Source: Anaerolineales bacterium UBA877
GTDB lineage: Bacteria; Chloroflexota; Anaerolineae; Anaerolineales; Villigracilaceae
DNA length: 64,000 nt
Assembly (NCBI GenBank): GCA_002294405.1
Contig: DBFP01000018.1
Span: 1-64,000 of the forward strand
Direction: 5' to 3'
Shown: positions 1 through 8,861 of the stretch, in pieces
How the letters are laid out: each line of letters begins with the position of its first letter
How positions within the stretch are numbered: the first letter of the stretch is position 1
Program-made: the position numbers and the translations under genes
The notes under the pieces: generated by a model
Databases searched by the model: none
The model's input: the letters and a program-made list of their open reading frames with translations, nothing else
Told to the model about the DNA's origin: nothing

Positions 1-1
1 T

Positions 2-1192
2 ACTGCCTCGACGGCTCCAGCGGTGACCCAGGCTGCCGCAGCCCCCACACCCGCACCGGTGGCGGTGAACAGCGCAGCCCGCGAAAAGATGATCCAGATC
101 ATGAAAGAGTTCACCGCCAGGGTACCGAAGGACAAGGAAATGGGCAGCTTTGCCAAAGGCAAGAACGTCGTCTTCCTCTTTACGATCAAGGATCTCGACC
201 AGGCCTTTTTCCTGAGCTTTGTGGACGGCAAGGTGGGCGCCGGGCTGGACAACCCGCCGCGCGAGCCGGATGTCAAGCTCAAGATGACCGCTGACACCCT
301 GGATGGGATATTCACCGGTCGGGTGAACGCCACCAAGGCTGCCACCAGCGGGAAACTATCTTTCAGCGGTGATACCGGCAAGGCCATGGCCTTCATCCGC
401 ATCCAGGGCAAAATGACCCGCCTGTACACCGAGGCCCGGGCAAAGATCGGCGACCCCGGGGATCTGACCCAACTGAGCGCTGTCCCCGCGATTGCTCCAG
501 CTGCAGTCCAAAATTCCACAGCCTATGTTCCTGCCGCCCCGGCACAGGTGCGGGTGGGCGACATACGCGACCAGATCCTGATGGTCACCAACGAACTGTA
601 TGCCAAAGGGCTCATCACGCCCACCGGCGGCAACATCAGCGCCCGCTGCGACGATAACCCGAACGAGGTTTGGATCACCCCCAGCGCCATCTTCAAAGGC
701 GACCTGCGTCCGGATATGATGGTACGCATCAACCTGGATGGGAAGATCATCAGCGATACCGACTATCCTGCCTCCAGCGAACGGCGTGTCCACTGCGCGA
801 TCTACAAGATGCGCCCTGACATCACCGCGGTGATTCATACCCATGCCATCCATACCACGCTGATGGCGCTGACCGGAACTAAATTCGTCCCCATCTCCGC
901 AGATGCCGCCTTCTTTGGCGACCTCCCGATCGTGCCGTTTATCATGCCGGGCACGGACGAGTTGGGTGATAAAGTGGCGGAGGCGATCGGAATGACAGGG
1001 ATCGCCGCGATCATGCAGAACCACGGGCTGGTGGTAGCTGGCAGCAGCCTGCGCCGCGGGGCTGACATGACCGATATGATCGAGCTGACCGCCCACAAGA
1101 TCCTGACCTGCAAGATGCTGGGCATCGAGCCGGCGCTCCTGCCGGAGGATATTGTCAAGGAGCTGAAGGAGATCGGAGCCAGTATGGCCTGA
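2..1192 (+). CDS. SCP2 sterol-carrier / class II aldolase fusion (5' end outside window)
   Basis: Two-domain protein. Counting from a GTG codon at 23, residues 20-140 resemble an SCP2 lipid-binding domain, 140-178 are an Ala/Pro-rich linker, and 178-389 are a class II aldolase/adducin domain. The aldolase part shows TPTGGNIS, the SSE catalytic Glu (E253), the HTH zinc ligands (H272, H274) and the third ligand in QNHG (H334), so it should be a zinc-dependent aldolase or epimerase of the FucA/AraD type; the substrate cannot be read. The frame stays open upstream of the GTG with more Ala/Thr/Pro codons, so the GTG is probably internal and the gene starts before the window. SCP2 joined to an aldolase is unusual. 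Confidence 0.85.
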   Translation, partial: TASTAPAVTQAAAAPTPAPVAVNSAAREKMIQIMKEFTARVPKDKEMGSFAKGKNVVFLFTIKDLDQAFFLSFVDGKVGAGLDNPPREPDVKLKMTADTLDGIFTGRVNATKAATSGKLSFSGDTGKAMAFIRIQGKMTRLYTEARAKIGDPGDLTQLSAVPAIAPAAVQNSTAYVPAAPAQVRVGDIRDQILMVTNELYAKGLITPTGGNISARCDDNPNEVWITPSAIFKGDLRPDMMVRINLDGKIISDTDYPASSERRVHCAIYKMRPDITAVIHTHAIHTTLMALTGTKFVPISADAAFFGDLPIVPFIMPGTDELGDKVAEAIGMTGIAAIMQNHGLVVAGSSLRRGADMTDMIELTAHKILTCKMLGIEPALLPEDIVKELKEIGASMA

Positions 1193-1217
1193 ACTCCATT
1201 CGTCATCGATGAGCAAG

Positions 1218-1251
1218 ATCAAATAATCCGCCGGATGGCGGATTATTTGAT
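1218..1251. terminator. Bidirectional hairpin terminator between convergent genes
   Basis: Perfect inverted repeat: 15-bp arms at 1218-1232 and 1237-1251 with a 4-base GGAT loop. The arm ends are A/T-rich, giving a U tract in either direction. It lies 26 bp after the aldolase stop and 42 bp after the stop of the opposing SDR gene, the expected place for a shared terminator. Confidence 0.85.
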
Positions 1252-1292
1252 GCCCCTGGGAAATGCCCCCGAGGCGCTTGGCCCACTTCACC

Positions 1293-2156
1293 TTACGCTT
1301 TTGCGGCTGCTTTTCCAGTCAGATCCAGGCTCACCTGCCATAACTTCTCCGCGGCACTCTGGTCGTAGGATTGCGGCCTGGACTCAACGGCTTTGCAATC
1401 CACAAAGTACCTGCCGTTCATCCCTTCGACCTCGGGAGAAGAAGCCAGGTAAATGCTCGTCTGGGCTCCCCGGTCGGGCTTGCGCCCAAAGATCTGGCCG
1501 GCGATCCAGGTGCCAATATTGTACATTGGCCCATTGTTGCGGGCGAAACCTGTGGCCACGAACCCGGGGTGGACGGCATTTACGGTCACCCGGGTGCCTT
1601 CGAGGCGGCGGGCCAGTTCGTAGGTGAACAGGAGGTTTTCCAGCTTGGATCGACCATAGGCATCCATACCGGAGAAATGTTTCTCCCCCTGCAGGTTATC
1701 AAAATCGATCTGTGCATTCCCGTGCGCATTCGACGAGACATTGATGATCCGGGAAGGCGCGCTGGCCTTGAGCAGGTCCAGCAACAGGCTGGTGAGCAGG
1801 AAATAATTCAAATGGTTCAAGGCAAAGGTGTATTCGAAGCCATCCGGGGTAAGGCGGCGTTTGGCGAACATCCCGCCGGCATTATTGACCAGTACATGCA
1901 GGCTCGAATGGTTCTTCTTGAATGCAGCCGCTGCCTGGCGGATGCCATCCATGTGGGAGAGGTCCGCCACGATCGTCTCGACCGCCTTCCCGGTTTGGGC
2001 CCGGATGCTTTCTGCCGTATGCGCGGTCTTTTCAGTATTCCTGCCGATGATGGTGATCTGCCCGCCCAGGCGCGCCAGCTCACGGGCTGTCACCTGGCCG
2101 ATACCGTTCGTCGCACCGCTCACCAGGACAACTTTTCCTTGCATTGAATTCTCCAT
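1293..2156 (-). CDS. Short-chain dehydrogenase/reductase (retinol-dehydrogenase-like)
   Basis: NAD(P)-dependent oxidoreductase of the classical SDR fold. Visible motifs: nucleotide-binding SGATNGIG near the N-terminus, NNAG in the middle, and the catalytic YGRSK with an upstream Ser (INVSS). The ORF is open to 2267, but the ATG at 2156 is chosen because GGAGGA lies 3-4 bases before it and the family fold begins right after; this gives 287 aa. It ends convergently with the aldolase gene. The closest subgroup by look is the retinol dehydrogenase/WW-domain-oxidoreductase-like SDRs, which does not fix the substrate. Confidence 0.85.
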   Translation of the reverse strand: MENSMQGKVVLVSGATNGIGQVTARELARLGGQITIIGRNTEKTAHTAESIRAQTGKAVETIVADLSHMDGIRQAAAAFKKNHSSLHVLVNNAGGMFAKRRLTPDGFEYTFALNHLNYFLLTSLLLDLLKASAPSRIINVSSNAHGNAQIDFDNLQGEKHFSGMDAYGRSKLENLLFTYELARRLEGTRVTVNAVHPGFVATGFARNNGPMYNIGTWIAGQIFGRKPDRGAQTSIYLASSPEVEGMNGRYFVDCKAVESRPQSYDQSAAEKLWQVSLDLTGKAAAKA

Positions 2157-2285
2157 TGTTCCTCCAGGGATTTGAAATGAACGAACAGCATAGTGTATTA
2201 CAGGATGGACAATTCGGGAAGCGGGTTGTTGAATGCAGGCGATGGAAACCCCCCAGGATGGAACCAATGCGTGGTGCGCAGGGAT

Positions 2286-3506
2286 TCAGACCATGCGCAT
2301 GATCTCTGCCGGCGCCTGTCCCTGCTGCAGCAAGCGGGCCATGAGCCGCATGGGCCGGTCGATATGATGAAAGAACAACTTGTAGCCTTCACACAGGTAG
2401 TTCAAACCTGGCTCCCCCCCGTGAGCCCGCATGAAGCAGTTGCGGGGGCATTCGCCGCGGCAGGCAAAATACACATCACACTCCCGGCAACAGGCCGGCA
2501 GGCGGTGGCGCTTATCCAGGCCGAACTGCTGCTGAGCAGATGAGGCGACCATGGAGAACATGGGATTCTCGAGGATATTCCCCAGGCGATGCGCGGGATC
2601 AACGAAGTGGTCACAGGAATACAGGTCGCCATTGTGTTCCAGGACGAGCGACAGGCCACAGGTCTCCTGGAAGATGCACACATTGGCAGGCAGGTTGCAC
2701 CAGCTTGCCAGGGCAGAATCGAAGACCTGGACGAAAACCGTACCCACATCGTGGTGCACCCACTCGTCGAAAACGGCAACCAGGAAATCGCCAAACTGCC
2801 CTGGGCTCACAGAGCGGGGACTGACCGGGGAGCTTTTCTGGGAGTGCCGGGAGCGCTTTCCTGCAGGGTCCCGGGCGCTAGCCGCGAGCCGTTCCACGAT
2901 GGGGATGAACTGGATGAACCTGACCTGCAGGTCATCACGGAAGAAGCTGTAGACCTCCAGCGGATGCTTGGCGTTGGCGGCATGCACCGCGCACAGGATG
3001 TTTGTCTCCACCCCGTGCTTCTGCAGCAGGTCCCAGCCGCGCTTCACCTGGTCGTATGTCCCCTGCCCGCCCTTATCCACCCGGTAGGCGTCATGCATTC
3101 CCGCCGGTCCATCCACACTCAAGCCGATAAGAAAATCATGTTTCTTGAAAAAGGAGCACCATTCATCATCTAACCGAGTGCCGTTGGTCTGGAGGGTGTA
3201 GGACACATGCTGGAATGGCTGTTTGTACTTTTTTACTAAATCCACCGAATGTTCGAAGAACCCGAGGCCCATCAGCATCGGTTCACCACCCTGCCAGGCC
3301 ACGTTGACCTCCGGCACCTGCTGGGATGCCAGTAGCTGCCTGATATAGGCTTGCAGGACCTCGTCCGGCATACGGAAGGGGCTGCCCGGGTAGAGCTGTT
3401 CCTTGTCAAGATAGAAGCAGTATTCGCAGGCCAGGTTGCAAAGCGCACCCGCGGGCTTGACCAGCAGGGTGAAGGCGGCGGGGGCATTGCCGGGCGGAAT
3501 GAACAT
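2286..3506 (-). CDS. Anaerobic sulfatase-maturating enzyme (radical SAM/SPASM)
   Basis: Radical SAM protein that oxidises the active-site Cys (or Ser) of sulfatases to formylglycine without oxygen. The cluster motif is C23xxxC27xxC30 in LCNLACEYC; the C-terminal third has the SPASM cysteines (CNLPANVC, GDLYSCDHFV, CREC, CRGECPRNC) for two auxiliary [4Fe-4S] clusters. 406 aa is close to family size. It starts 8 bp after the stop of the sulfatase gene with its GAGG ribosome site beside that stop, so the two form an operon of enzyme and maturase. Confidence 0.93.
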   Translation of the reverse strand: MFIPPGNAPAAFTLLVKPAGALCNLACEYCFYLDKEQLYPGSPFRMPDEVLQAYIRQLLASQQVPEVNVAWQGGEPMLMGLGFFEHSVDLVKKYKQPFQHVSYTLQTNGTRLDDEWCSFFKKHDFLIGLSVDGPAGMHDAYRVDKGGQGTYDQVKRGWDLLQKHGVETNILCAVHAANAKHPLEVYSFFRDDLQVRFIQFIPIVERLAASARDPAGKRSRHSQKSSPVSPRSVSPGQFGDFLVAVFDEWVHHDVGTVFVQVFDSALASWCNLPANVCIFQETCGLSLVLEHNGDLYSCDHFVDPAHRLGNILENPMFSMVASSAQQQFGLDKRHRLPACCRECDVYFACRGECPRNCFMRAHGGEPGLNYLCEGYKLFFHHIDRPMRLMARLLQQGQAPAEIMRMV

Positions 3507-3514
3507 CCAGCCTC

Positions 3515-4951
3515 TTATAACCAGCCGCGCAAGTTGGCTTTCATTTCCGCCTCGAAGGCATCCAGCATGCTGGATAATTCCTGCGCCTGCACGGGATGCG
3601 AATCAATCATGCTGTAGGATTCGTTCGGATCCGTATCCAGGTCAAAGAGGAACGGACCCTGCTTCATCGGCCAGTAAGGGCCGATATCGGTCAGGGATTT
3701 GCGGATGTACTTCCAGTGACCGGAACGGACGGCCACCGGGGTGCGGATGTCAAAGTAATAGAAGCTGCCGTGCGGTGAAGACCCTCCCCCTTTGAGTAGA
3801 GGCAGGATATCCCTGCCATCAATGATTCGGTCCTGCGGCACGGGGACACCGGCCAACTGCAGGCAGGTGGCGAAGAGGTCGAAGTTGATTGCAAACCCGG
3901 TACCTGTCATCCCGGGCGGGATGACCCCCGGCCAGCGGGCGATGAACGGCACGCGGAAGCCGCCTTCGAACCATTCCAGTTTGCGCCCGCGCAAATATCC
4001 CGGGTTGCCCTCCATCCATGGGCCATTGTCGCTGGTGAAAATAACCAGCGTCTTTTCCCTCAGCCCGAGGTCATCGAGCGTGCCGAGCACCTGGCCCACG
4101 CCCCCATCCATCTCCTGGACGGCATCCCCATACAGGCCACCTTCCGACTTGCCGCGAAAATCATCCGAGGCGTGGGGCGGGAAATGGGGCATGGCGTGAG
4201 CCAGGTACAGGAAAAATGGGTGATCCTTGTTCGAGCGGATGAAGTCCTGCGCGGCGCGGGTGAAATCGCGGGTCAGGACGTTCTGGTCGGCGGGGGCAGG
4301 GACGGCCACCTGGCGGTCGCGGTAGATGGCATAGGGTGGGTCGTCATTGCTCCACAGGGCGCCGTAAAACGAGTCGAAGCCGCGGTCGTTGGGGATGTGT
4401 CCGGCGGTGCCTCCCAGGTGCCATTTACCCACCATGCCGGTGCGGTATCCCCTCCGGCTGAGCACCTCGGGCAGCAACACCTCATCCTCGGGAATGCCCT
4501 GCACGTTGAAGGAATAGCGCCCGAGGAGATCCATGACGATGTTCATCCCATCATGGGTGGAGAGCAGGGGGGTGCTGATGAGCGTGCGCACCGGGTAGCG
4601 ACCGGTGAGCAAGCCAGCCCGGGATGGGCTGCACACTGAAGCGCAGGCATAAAAGCTGGTCATTGTTGCCCCCTCGGCAGCCATGTCTTTCAGGTTGGAT
4701 GTGTCGATCGCCGGGGAGGTCAGGTCGCCGGCTCCCAGGTCGTCACACAGGATGACGACTATGTTGGGCAGTGAGCCGGGATCCGTACTGGGTTGGATGC
4801 TTTCCAGGTAGCTTTTAGCCCGGGCAGGCTGGAAATCCCGGCCGATGGTATTGTAAAGCTGCCTTCCAGCGACGCCTCCCACCGCCAACGCCCCACCTGT
4901 GATGGCAGCCACCCTGAGAAAATCACGCCGGCTTAATTTCTTGGATTGCAT
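3515..4951 (-). CDS. Exported Cys-type sulfatase (Tat signal)
   Basis: Alkaline-phosphatase-superfamily sulfatase, 478 aa, presumably removing sulfate esters from polysaccharide. A twin-arginine signal (SRRDFLR, residues 7-13, then a hydrophobic stretch to about 30) implies folded export. N-terminal metal ligands are in VVILCDDLG (about 65-73). The formylglycine motif is C107-S-P-S-R111 followed by GLLTGR, the Cys type that anaerobic maturases modify, which matches the gene downstream. Strong ribosome site (GAGGAGAAGG) directly before the ATG. Substrate unknown. Confidence 0.93.
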   Translation of the reverse strand: MQSKKLSRRDFLRVAAITGGALAVGGVAGRQLYNTIGRDFQPARAKSYLESIQPSTDPGSLPNIVVILCDDLGAGDLTSPAIDTSNLKDMAAEGATMTSFYACASVCSPSRAGLLTGRYPVRTLISTPLLSTHDGMNIVMDLLGRYSFNVQGIPEDEVLLPEVLSRRGYRTGMVGKWHLGGTAGHIPNDRGFDSFYGALWSNDDPPYAIYRDRQVAVPAPADQNVLTRDFTRAAQDFIRSNKDHPFFLYLAHAMPHFPPHASDDFRGKSEGGLYGDAVQEMDGGVGQVLGTLDDLGLREKTLVIFTSDNGPWMEGNPGYLRGRKLEWFEGGFRVPFIARWPGVIPPGMTGTGFAINFDLFATCLQLAGVPVPQDRIIDGRDILPLLKGGGSSPHGSFYYFDIRTPVAVRSGHWKYIRKSLTDIGPYWPMKQGPFLFDLDTDPNESYSMIDSHPVQAQELSSMLDAFEAEMKANLRGWL

Positions 4952-5304
4952 CCTTCTCCTCTATTCCCATGCATAACCAAGGCATAAAATTACAATTTCA
5001 TAAAGGAGTATAGCATGAGTGAATTGGCTCGTGAGCCGCCGGACAGGTGCACTGCCCAGTGAAGAAGGTTCTATATTGTGAGATTAGGCTGAATGAAATC
5101 ACGAATGCCCGTAAATAAAAGACGGGTGTTCGTGATAATGATTTCAGTGTTGTGGAATATAAAAACATATCAGGTGGTCTGCGGAGCCATTAGGCTCATT
5201 CAATCGAGACGGTTTTGCGTTCACCCGAATATTATAGTGCTGCAAGGAGATCCGAACCAATGTTTTACAATGTCAATTTCATGCAAGTTTGAAGCCACCA
5301 AGAA
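4952..5304. other. Non-coding stretch with imperfect inverted repeat at 5094-5146
   Basis: No convincing gene. An imperfect palindrome spans 5094-5146: outer TGAAATC/GATTTCA, inner 13-base arms at 5100-5112 and 5122-5134 with two mismatches. It lies about 145 bp upstream of the sulfatase start on the same strand, so it could be a transcript end for whatever lies to the right, or a regulatory hairpin. The 105-codon + strand frame at 5093-5410 runs through this hairpin and R1 and is not credible. Confidence 0.5.
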
Positions 5305-5341
5305 TCAAAAAGATCACGCACTGATTATCAACAGATGCGTG
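5305..5341 (-). terminator. Terminator-like hairpin downstream of R1
   Basis: On the minus strand: stem CACGCA/TGCGTG (5315-5320 with 5336-5341) extended by CTG/CAG, then ATC and a run of five T (5307-5311). It starts 12 bases beyond the tRNA-like 3' end of R1, the usual distance for a terminator after a small RNA or tRNA gene. Confidence 0.6.
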
Positions 5342-5352
5342 GTCATATTTAG

Positions 5353-5505
5353 GTGGGCCCGGATGGAGTCGGATATCACCCCCGTTAGGGGACCAACGAC
5401 CAAGCGATGATGAGCCACTTGGTTTCCCTTCCATAGCTTCTACACTTTTCTTTCACCCCCATATTCGCTGGTACTCTTGTACGCTACCGTACCAAATATG
5501 GGGGA
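5353..5505 (-). repeat. tRNA-like repeat R1 with adjoining palindrome
   Basis: Minus-strand sequence resembling the 3' half of a tRNA. The acceptor end and 3' T-stem (complement of GTGGGCCCGGATGGAGTCG, 5353-5371) are identical over 19 bases to R2. The T-loop region is interrupted by about 24 foreign bases holding a CCCC/GGGG mini-hairpin. Then come CTTGGTCG and a CTCAT-containing anticodon-like stretch, ending at GTAGAAGCTATGG (complement of 5431-5443), which also occurs in R4. A palindrome follows: CCCCCATATT (5456-5465) against AATATGGGGG (5495-5504), with inner GGTAC/GTACC. R4 carries the same arrangement, so R1 and R4 may be ends of one inserted segment. Confidence 0.65.
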
Positions 5506-5539
5506 TCACCTTTTTAGCGGTAATAACCGACAGCAACCC

Positions 5540-5800
5540 TACCGCAACTCATTTGTGAGCGGTTTTACAATCTCTTCGATCATCCGGGTGGTCTGTTGCC
5601 GGGAATGGGCCATGGCGTGCCCATAGATGTCGGTGGTGACGCTCGCCTTGGAGTGGCCCGCCTTGCTTTGGACGGTATTGACCGGTGTGCAATTCTAAGG
5701 CAGGATCGAGATCGAGGTGTTCTACAGGTCTTTACAGCGGTTGTCCGGCAGGTCATTCTCGCGCACGATGCGTTTGAACTCCCAAGCTGCTCCAGTTTGC
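5540..5800 (-). pseudogene. Decayed tyrosine recombinase (integrase), C-terminal fragment
   Basis: Translating the minus strand in one frame from about 5800 to the TAG at 5540-5542 gives an integrase C-terminus: WEFKRIVRENDLPD, then a damaged DLRHTS-like box with a stop where the Arg should be (DL*NTSISIL), a second stop (P*N), then PVNTVQSKAGHS and TTDIYGHAMAHS carrying the nucleophilic Tyr, ending IVKPLTNELR. Two in-frame stops and loss of the HxxR box mean it is dead. It lies 35 bp from the R1 palindrome, the int-next-to-att arrangement of integrated elements. The 128-codon ORF in another frame here is a shadow. Confidence 0.8.
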
Positions 5801-5860
5801 GATCAAGTTTTCTGCGAGGGAAGGTGACATTCGTTACTTTTAGTTTGTTCCGGAATAAAA

Positions 5861-5892
5861 TATAATGCCGTAAACGGAAATTTATAATTCCG
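5861..5892 (+). promoter_or_regulatory. Probable promoter and operator of the Lrp-type regulator
   Basis: Perfect -10 TATAAT at 5861-5866, 28 bp before the regulator ATG; no good -35. Two related sites surround it: TTCCGGAA at 5848-5855 and CGGAA-N8-TTCCG at 5875-5892. Autoregulation by the Lrp/AsnC protein is a reasonable inference. Confidence 0.45.
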
Positions 5893-5894
5893 AA

Positions 5895-6392
5895 ATGGAA
5901 CCAACAATGCCGCCTCGAGAAAAAGCGTTCGACGAGCTGGATTACCGGATCATTTGGGAGTTGCACGCCAATGCACGCGCCTCTGCCTCGGATATTGCCA
6001 GAAAGACAAAAGCCAACGATCGCACCATCCGAAAACGAATTGAACGACTCGTTTCAGATGGTGCGATCCGTTTAACAGCCATCCTTGACCCACTGGCATT
6101 CGGCTATGTCACTGCCGCCGATATTTTCCTTGAAGCAGACGCAGGCCTGGAAGCTGCCATCTTGGATCATCTAATGTCCATGCCTCAGGTGACATACATT
6201 GCTCTCGGTCAGGAGACGAAGGAAATCTCCATCGAGGCGCGTTTCAAGGATAATGAAGCCCTGCGCGATTTTCTTGGCCGCACTTTGCCTGGTATCCCCG
6301 GAGTAACTGTATCCCGATATACTCTTGTACCCCGCATCCTGCGCAACATTGACGAGTGGATGCCGAAAAAGGATGATCTCAACATTGCATAA
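5895..6392 (+). CDS. Lrp/AsnC-family transcriptional regulator
   Basis: 165 aa. N-terminal winged helix-turn-helix (about 14-62: DELDYRIIWELHANARASAS, DIARKTKANDRTIRKRIERL) and a C-terminal ligand-binding RAM domain (about 75-155). An alternative start is the ATG at 5907. It sits immediately before the agmatine/putrescine genes on the same strand, so it most likely controls them and may sense agmatine, putrescine or an amino acid; the effector cannot be read from sequence. Confidence 0.88.
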   Translation: MEPTMPPREKAFDELDYRIIWELHANARASASDIARKTKANDRTIRKRIERLVSDGAIRLTAILDPLAFGYVTAADIFLEADAGLEAAILDHLMSMPQVTYIALGQETKEISIEARFKDNEALRDFLGRTLPGIPGVTVSRYTLVPRILRNIDEWMPKKDDLNIA

Positions 6393-6437
6393 TATCCCAT
6401 GAGCCTTGCGCCCATACCAGATTTGAAAGGATTCACC

Positions 6438-7457
6438 ATGCTTCGCCACTTTATTGATACGCAAGATTTCACAAAAAAAGAATTGCTCGATATCATCGCT
6501 CTAACCCGCCGCATCAAGGCCGCCGACAAGCAGGGCTGCACCCCTAAACTGCTCCAGGATGCCTCGCTGGCGATGATCTTCGAGGAACCTTCCACCCGGA
6601 CGCGCGTCTCCTTCGAGGTGGCTATGACAGAACTGGGCGGGCATGCCCTGTACCTCAAGCCGGGGGAGATTCACCTGGGTGTACGCGAATCAATGTACGA
6701 CACGGCCAAAGTTCTATCACGTATGTGTGATGTGATTGAAGCCCGTACTCTTAAACATGCGACCATCATCGAATTGGCCAAATATGCCGAGGTGCCGGTG
6801 CTCAACGGTCTGACGGATTACAACCATCCCACGCAGGTGGTCTGTGACATGACCACCATGATGGAGCACACGCCCGCCGGGAAGAAACTTGAAGATCTGA
6901 ACGTGACCTTCATCGGGGACGCGACCAACGTCCTTTCATCGCTGATGCTCATCTGCACCAAAATGGGAATGCATTTCACTCATGCCGCACCGAAGAAATA
7001 TCAGGCTCCGCTAGAATGGCAGGTCTGGGCGCAGGAAAACTGCCGGGAATCGGGAGGCAGGCTCACGGTCACAGAAGACCCCGTGGCAGCTGTCCGCGAG
7101 GCTGACTTTATCTATACTGACCTGTGGTGGTGGGTCGGCCAGGAAGACCAGATTCCCGAGCGCCGCGCCGCCTTCATGCCCGATTACCAGGTTAACAAAA
7201 CCCTGTTCGAAAAAGCCCCGTCGCATTGCAAGTTCATGCATTGCCTGCCCGCCTCGCGCGGCGTTGAAGCAACTGACGAAGTCATGGATCACCCGCGCTC
7301 CATCATCTTCGACCAATCAGAGAATCGCCTGCACACTGAGAAGGGCCTGTTGGTTTATTTTGTGTATCCACACCTGAAACGGCCTTCGGAGGAACAGAAA
7401 GCTAACCACAAGGGCCAGATCGAGGCACTGTTGAACGACATGAATTTCGAGAAATAG
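6438..7457 (+). CDS. ptcA: Putrescine carbamoyltransferase
   Basis: Aspartate/ornithine carbamoyltransferase fold. Carbamoyl-phosphate motif STRTR (52-56), HPTQ (130-133) and HCLPASRG (268-275, C269). HCLPASRG followed by ATDEVMD, the lack of an ornithine-type SMG motif, and the tail with GLLVYFVYP point to putrescine rather than ornithine specificity: N-carbamoylputrescine + phosphate <-> putrescine + carbamoyl phosphate. Start at 6438 (AAAGGA seven bases upstream) gives 339 aa, the usual size; a longer frame opens at 6399. Next to an antiporter and agmatine deiminase, which supports the assignment. Confidence 0.88.
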   Translation: MLRHFIDTQDFTKKELLDIIALTRRIKAADKQGCTPKLLQDASLAMIFEEPSTRTRVSFEVAMTELGGHALYLKPGEIHLGVRESMYDTAKVLSRMCDVIEARTLKHATIIELAKYAEVPVLNGLTDYNHPTQVVCDMTTMMEHTPAGKKLEDLNVTFIGDATNVLSSLMLICTKMGMHFTHAAPKKYQAPLEWQVWAQENCRESGGRLTVTEDPVAAVREADFIYTDLWWWVGQEDQIPERRAAFMPDYQVNKTLFEKAPSHCKFMHCLPASRGVEATDEVMDHPRSIIFDQSENRLHTEKGLLVYFVYPHLKRPSEEQKANHKGQIEALLNDMNFEK

Positions 7458-7472
7458 TTCAAGGAGAATAAG

Positions 7473-8855
7473 ATGACAACTGAAACGAATGCAAAAGGCT
7501 TTAAGAAAGTCTTGCGCGGATTGGACATGGTTCTCTTTTCCATCTGCGCCATCATTGTGCTCGATACACTGGGCGCATCGGCATCCATCGGCGCTTCTAC
7601 CATCACCTGGTACATCATCACCTTGGTGCTGTTCTTTATTCCCTACGGGCTGATCACTGCTGAACTCGGCTCCACTTACCCGGAGCAGGGCGGGATTTAC
7701 GTCTGGGTGCGGCGAGCCTTTGGCGAGAAATGGGCCGCCCGTACCACCTGGTATTACTGGATCAACGTTGCACTGTGGATGCCTTCGGTCTATGTATTGT
7801 TTGCTGGCGTATTCGCCCAATTATTCTTCCCGGACCTGAGTCTGCCGTGGATCATTGTGATTGGCATTGTGATGACGTGGATCACCACCCTGGTGGGCAT
7901 CATCACTCTCGAGGTTGGGAAGTGGGTGCCAAACCTGGGTGCCATCCTGAAAGCGGTCATCGTCCTTGTGCTGGGCATCGGCGGGATCGTTTTCGCGGTG
8001 CGCAACGGGGTGGCCAACGACCTTTCATTCAAGGCCATGCTACCCACCTGGGACATCGGCCTGATGTTCCTGCCGGTCATCGTCTACAACTTCCTCGGCT
8101 TCGAACTCATGTCCGGCGCGGGCGAAGAAATGAAGAACCCCGGCCGCGACATCCCAAAAGCCATCATCACCGCTGGCGCGTTGATCGCCTTCTTCTACCT
8201 GTTCGCCACGATCGGCATTCTGCTGGCCCTGCCGCTCGAGGAGCTCGGCCTGGTCTCCGGTATCGTGGACACGCTTAAAGCCATCCTCGGCACCTCCACC
8301 ATCGCCAGCGTCGTCGTCACCATCCTCGGCATCGGCGCGCTGTACACCTTTTTCGCCAACATGGTCACCTGGACGATGGGTGCTAACCGCACCGCCGCCC
8401 AGGCCGCCGAAGAAGGTACCCTGCCCGCTGTCTTTGGCAAACTGCACCCGGTCAATAAGACGCCTGTCGGCGCGTACATCATCACCGGAATCGTTTCCAC
8501 ACTGGTGATCGTCATCTATGGCTTAATAGCTGGCAGCAACGAAGACCTGTTCTGGACGCTGTTTGCCTTCAGTTCCATCATCTTCCTGCTGCCCTACCTG
8601 ATGCTCTTCCCGGCCTTCCTGAAACTTCGCAATTCCGATCCCGACGTAAAGCGCCCCTACCGCTTCCCCGGTGGCAACGTCTTCGCTTGGATCGTGTCCA
8701 TCATCTGTATGCTCTTCGTCGCCCAGGCCATCATCTTCTTCATCTGGGTACCGGGCACGCCAATCGACTGGGCATATGCCACCCCGATCCTGATTGGCAT
8801 CCTGGTGACGCTGGTCATCGGTGAAGTGCTCTTGTTGGTTTCTAGGAAAAAGTAG
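7473..8855 (+). CDS. aguD: APC-family agmatine/putrescine antiporter
   Basis: 460-aa polytopic membrane protein of the amino acid-polyamine-organocation superfamily with about 12 hydrophobic segments. The conserved APC segment IIVLDTLGASASIG lies in the first helix and PEQGGIYVWVRRAFG after the second. It starts 15 bp after ptcA with AAGGAG before the ATG and ends just before the agmatine deiminase gene, so the likely role is exchange of external agmatine for internal putrescine. Substrate is assigned by context. Confidence 0.8.
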   Translation: MTTETNAKGFKKVLRGLDMVLFSICAIIVLDTLGASASIGASTITWYIITLVLFFIPYGLITAELGSTYPEQGGIYVWVRRAFGEKWAARTTWYYWINVALWMPSVYVLFAGVFAQLFFPDLSLPWIIVIGIVMTWITTLVGIITLEVGKWVPNLGAILKAVIVLVLGIGGIVFAVRNGVANDLSFKAMLPTWDIGLMFLPVIVYNFLGFELMSGAGEEMKNPGRDIPKAIITAGALIAFFYLFATIGILLALPLEELGLVSGIVDTLKAILGTSTIASVVVTILGIGALYTFFANMVTWTMGANRTAAQAAEEGTLPAVFGKLHPVNKTPVGAYIITGIVSTLVIVIYGLIAGSNEDLFWTLFAFSSIIFLLPYLMLFPAFLKLRNSDPDVKRPYRFPGGNVFAWIVSIICMLFVAQAIIFFIWVPGTPIDWAYATPILIGILVTLVIGEVLLLVSRKK

Positions 8856-8861
8856 GCGTTG

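Noticed and set aside
356..1291. 311-codon minus-strand ORF opposite the aldolase
   Set aside because: A high-GC shadow; the + strand frame has clear catalytic motifs and the hairpin terminator lies within this ORF.
5093..5410. 105-codon + strand ORF
   Set aside because: It runs through a palindrome, a terminator hairpin and tRNA-like repeat R1, has no ribosome site and no domain resemblance.
5580..5966. 128-codon minus-strand ORF
   Set aside because: It is an out-of-frame shadow of the decayed integrase and overlaps the start of the Lrp-type gene; the integrase residues appear in another frame with stops.
6399..7457. Ornithine carbamoyltransferase (argF) call
   Set aside because: The HCLPASRG and C-terminal GLLVYFVYP features and the agmatine deiminase and antiporter neighbours favour putrescine carbamoyltransferase.
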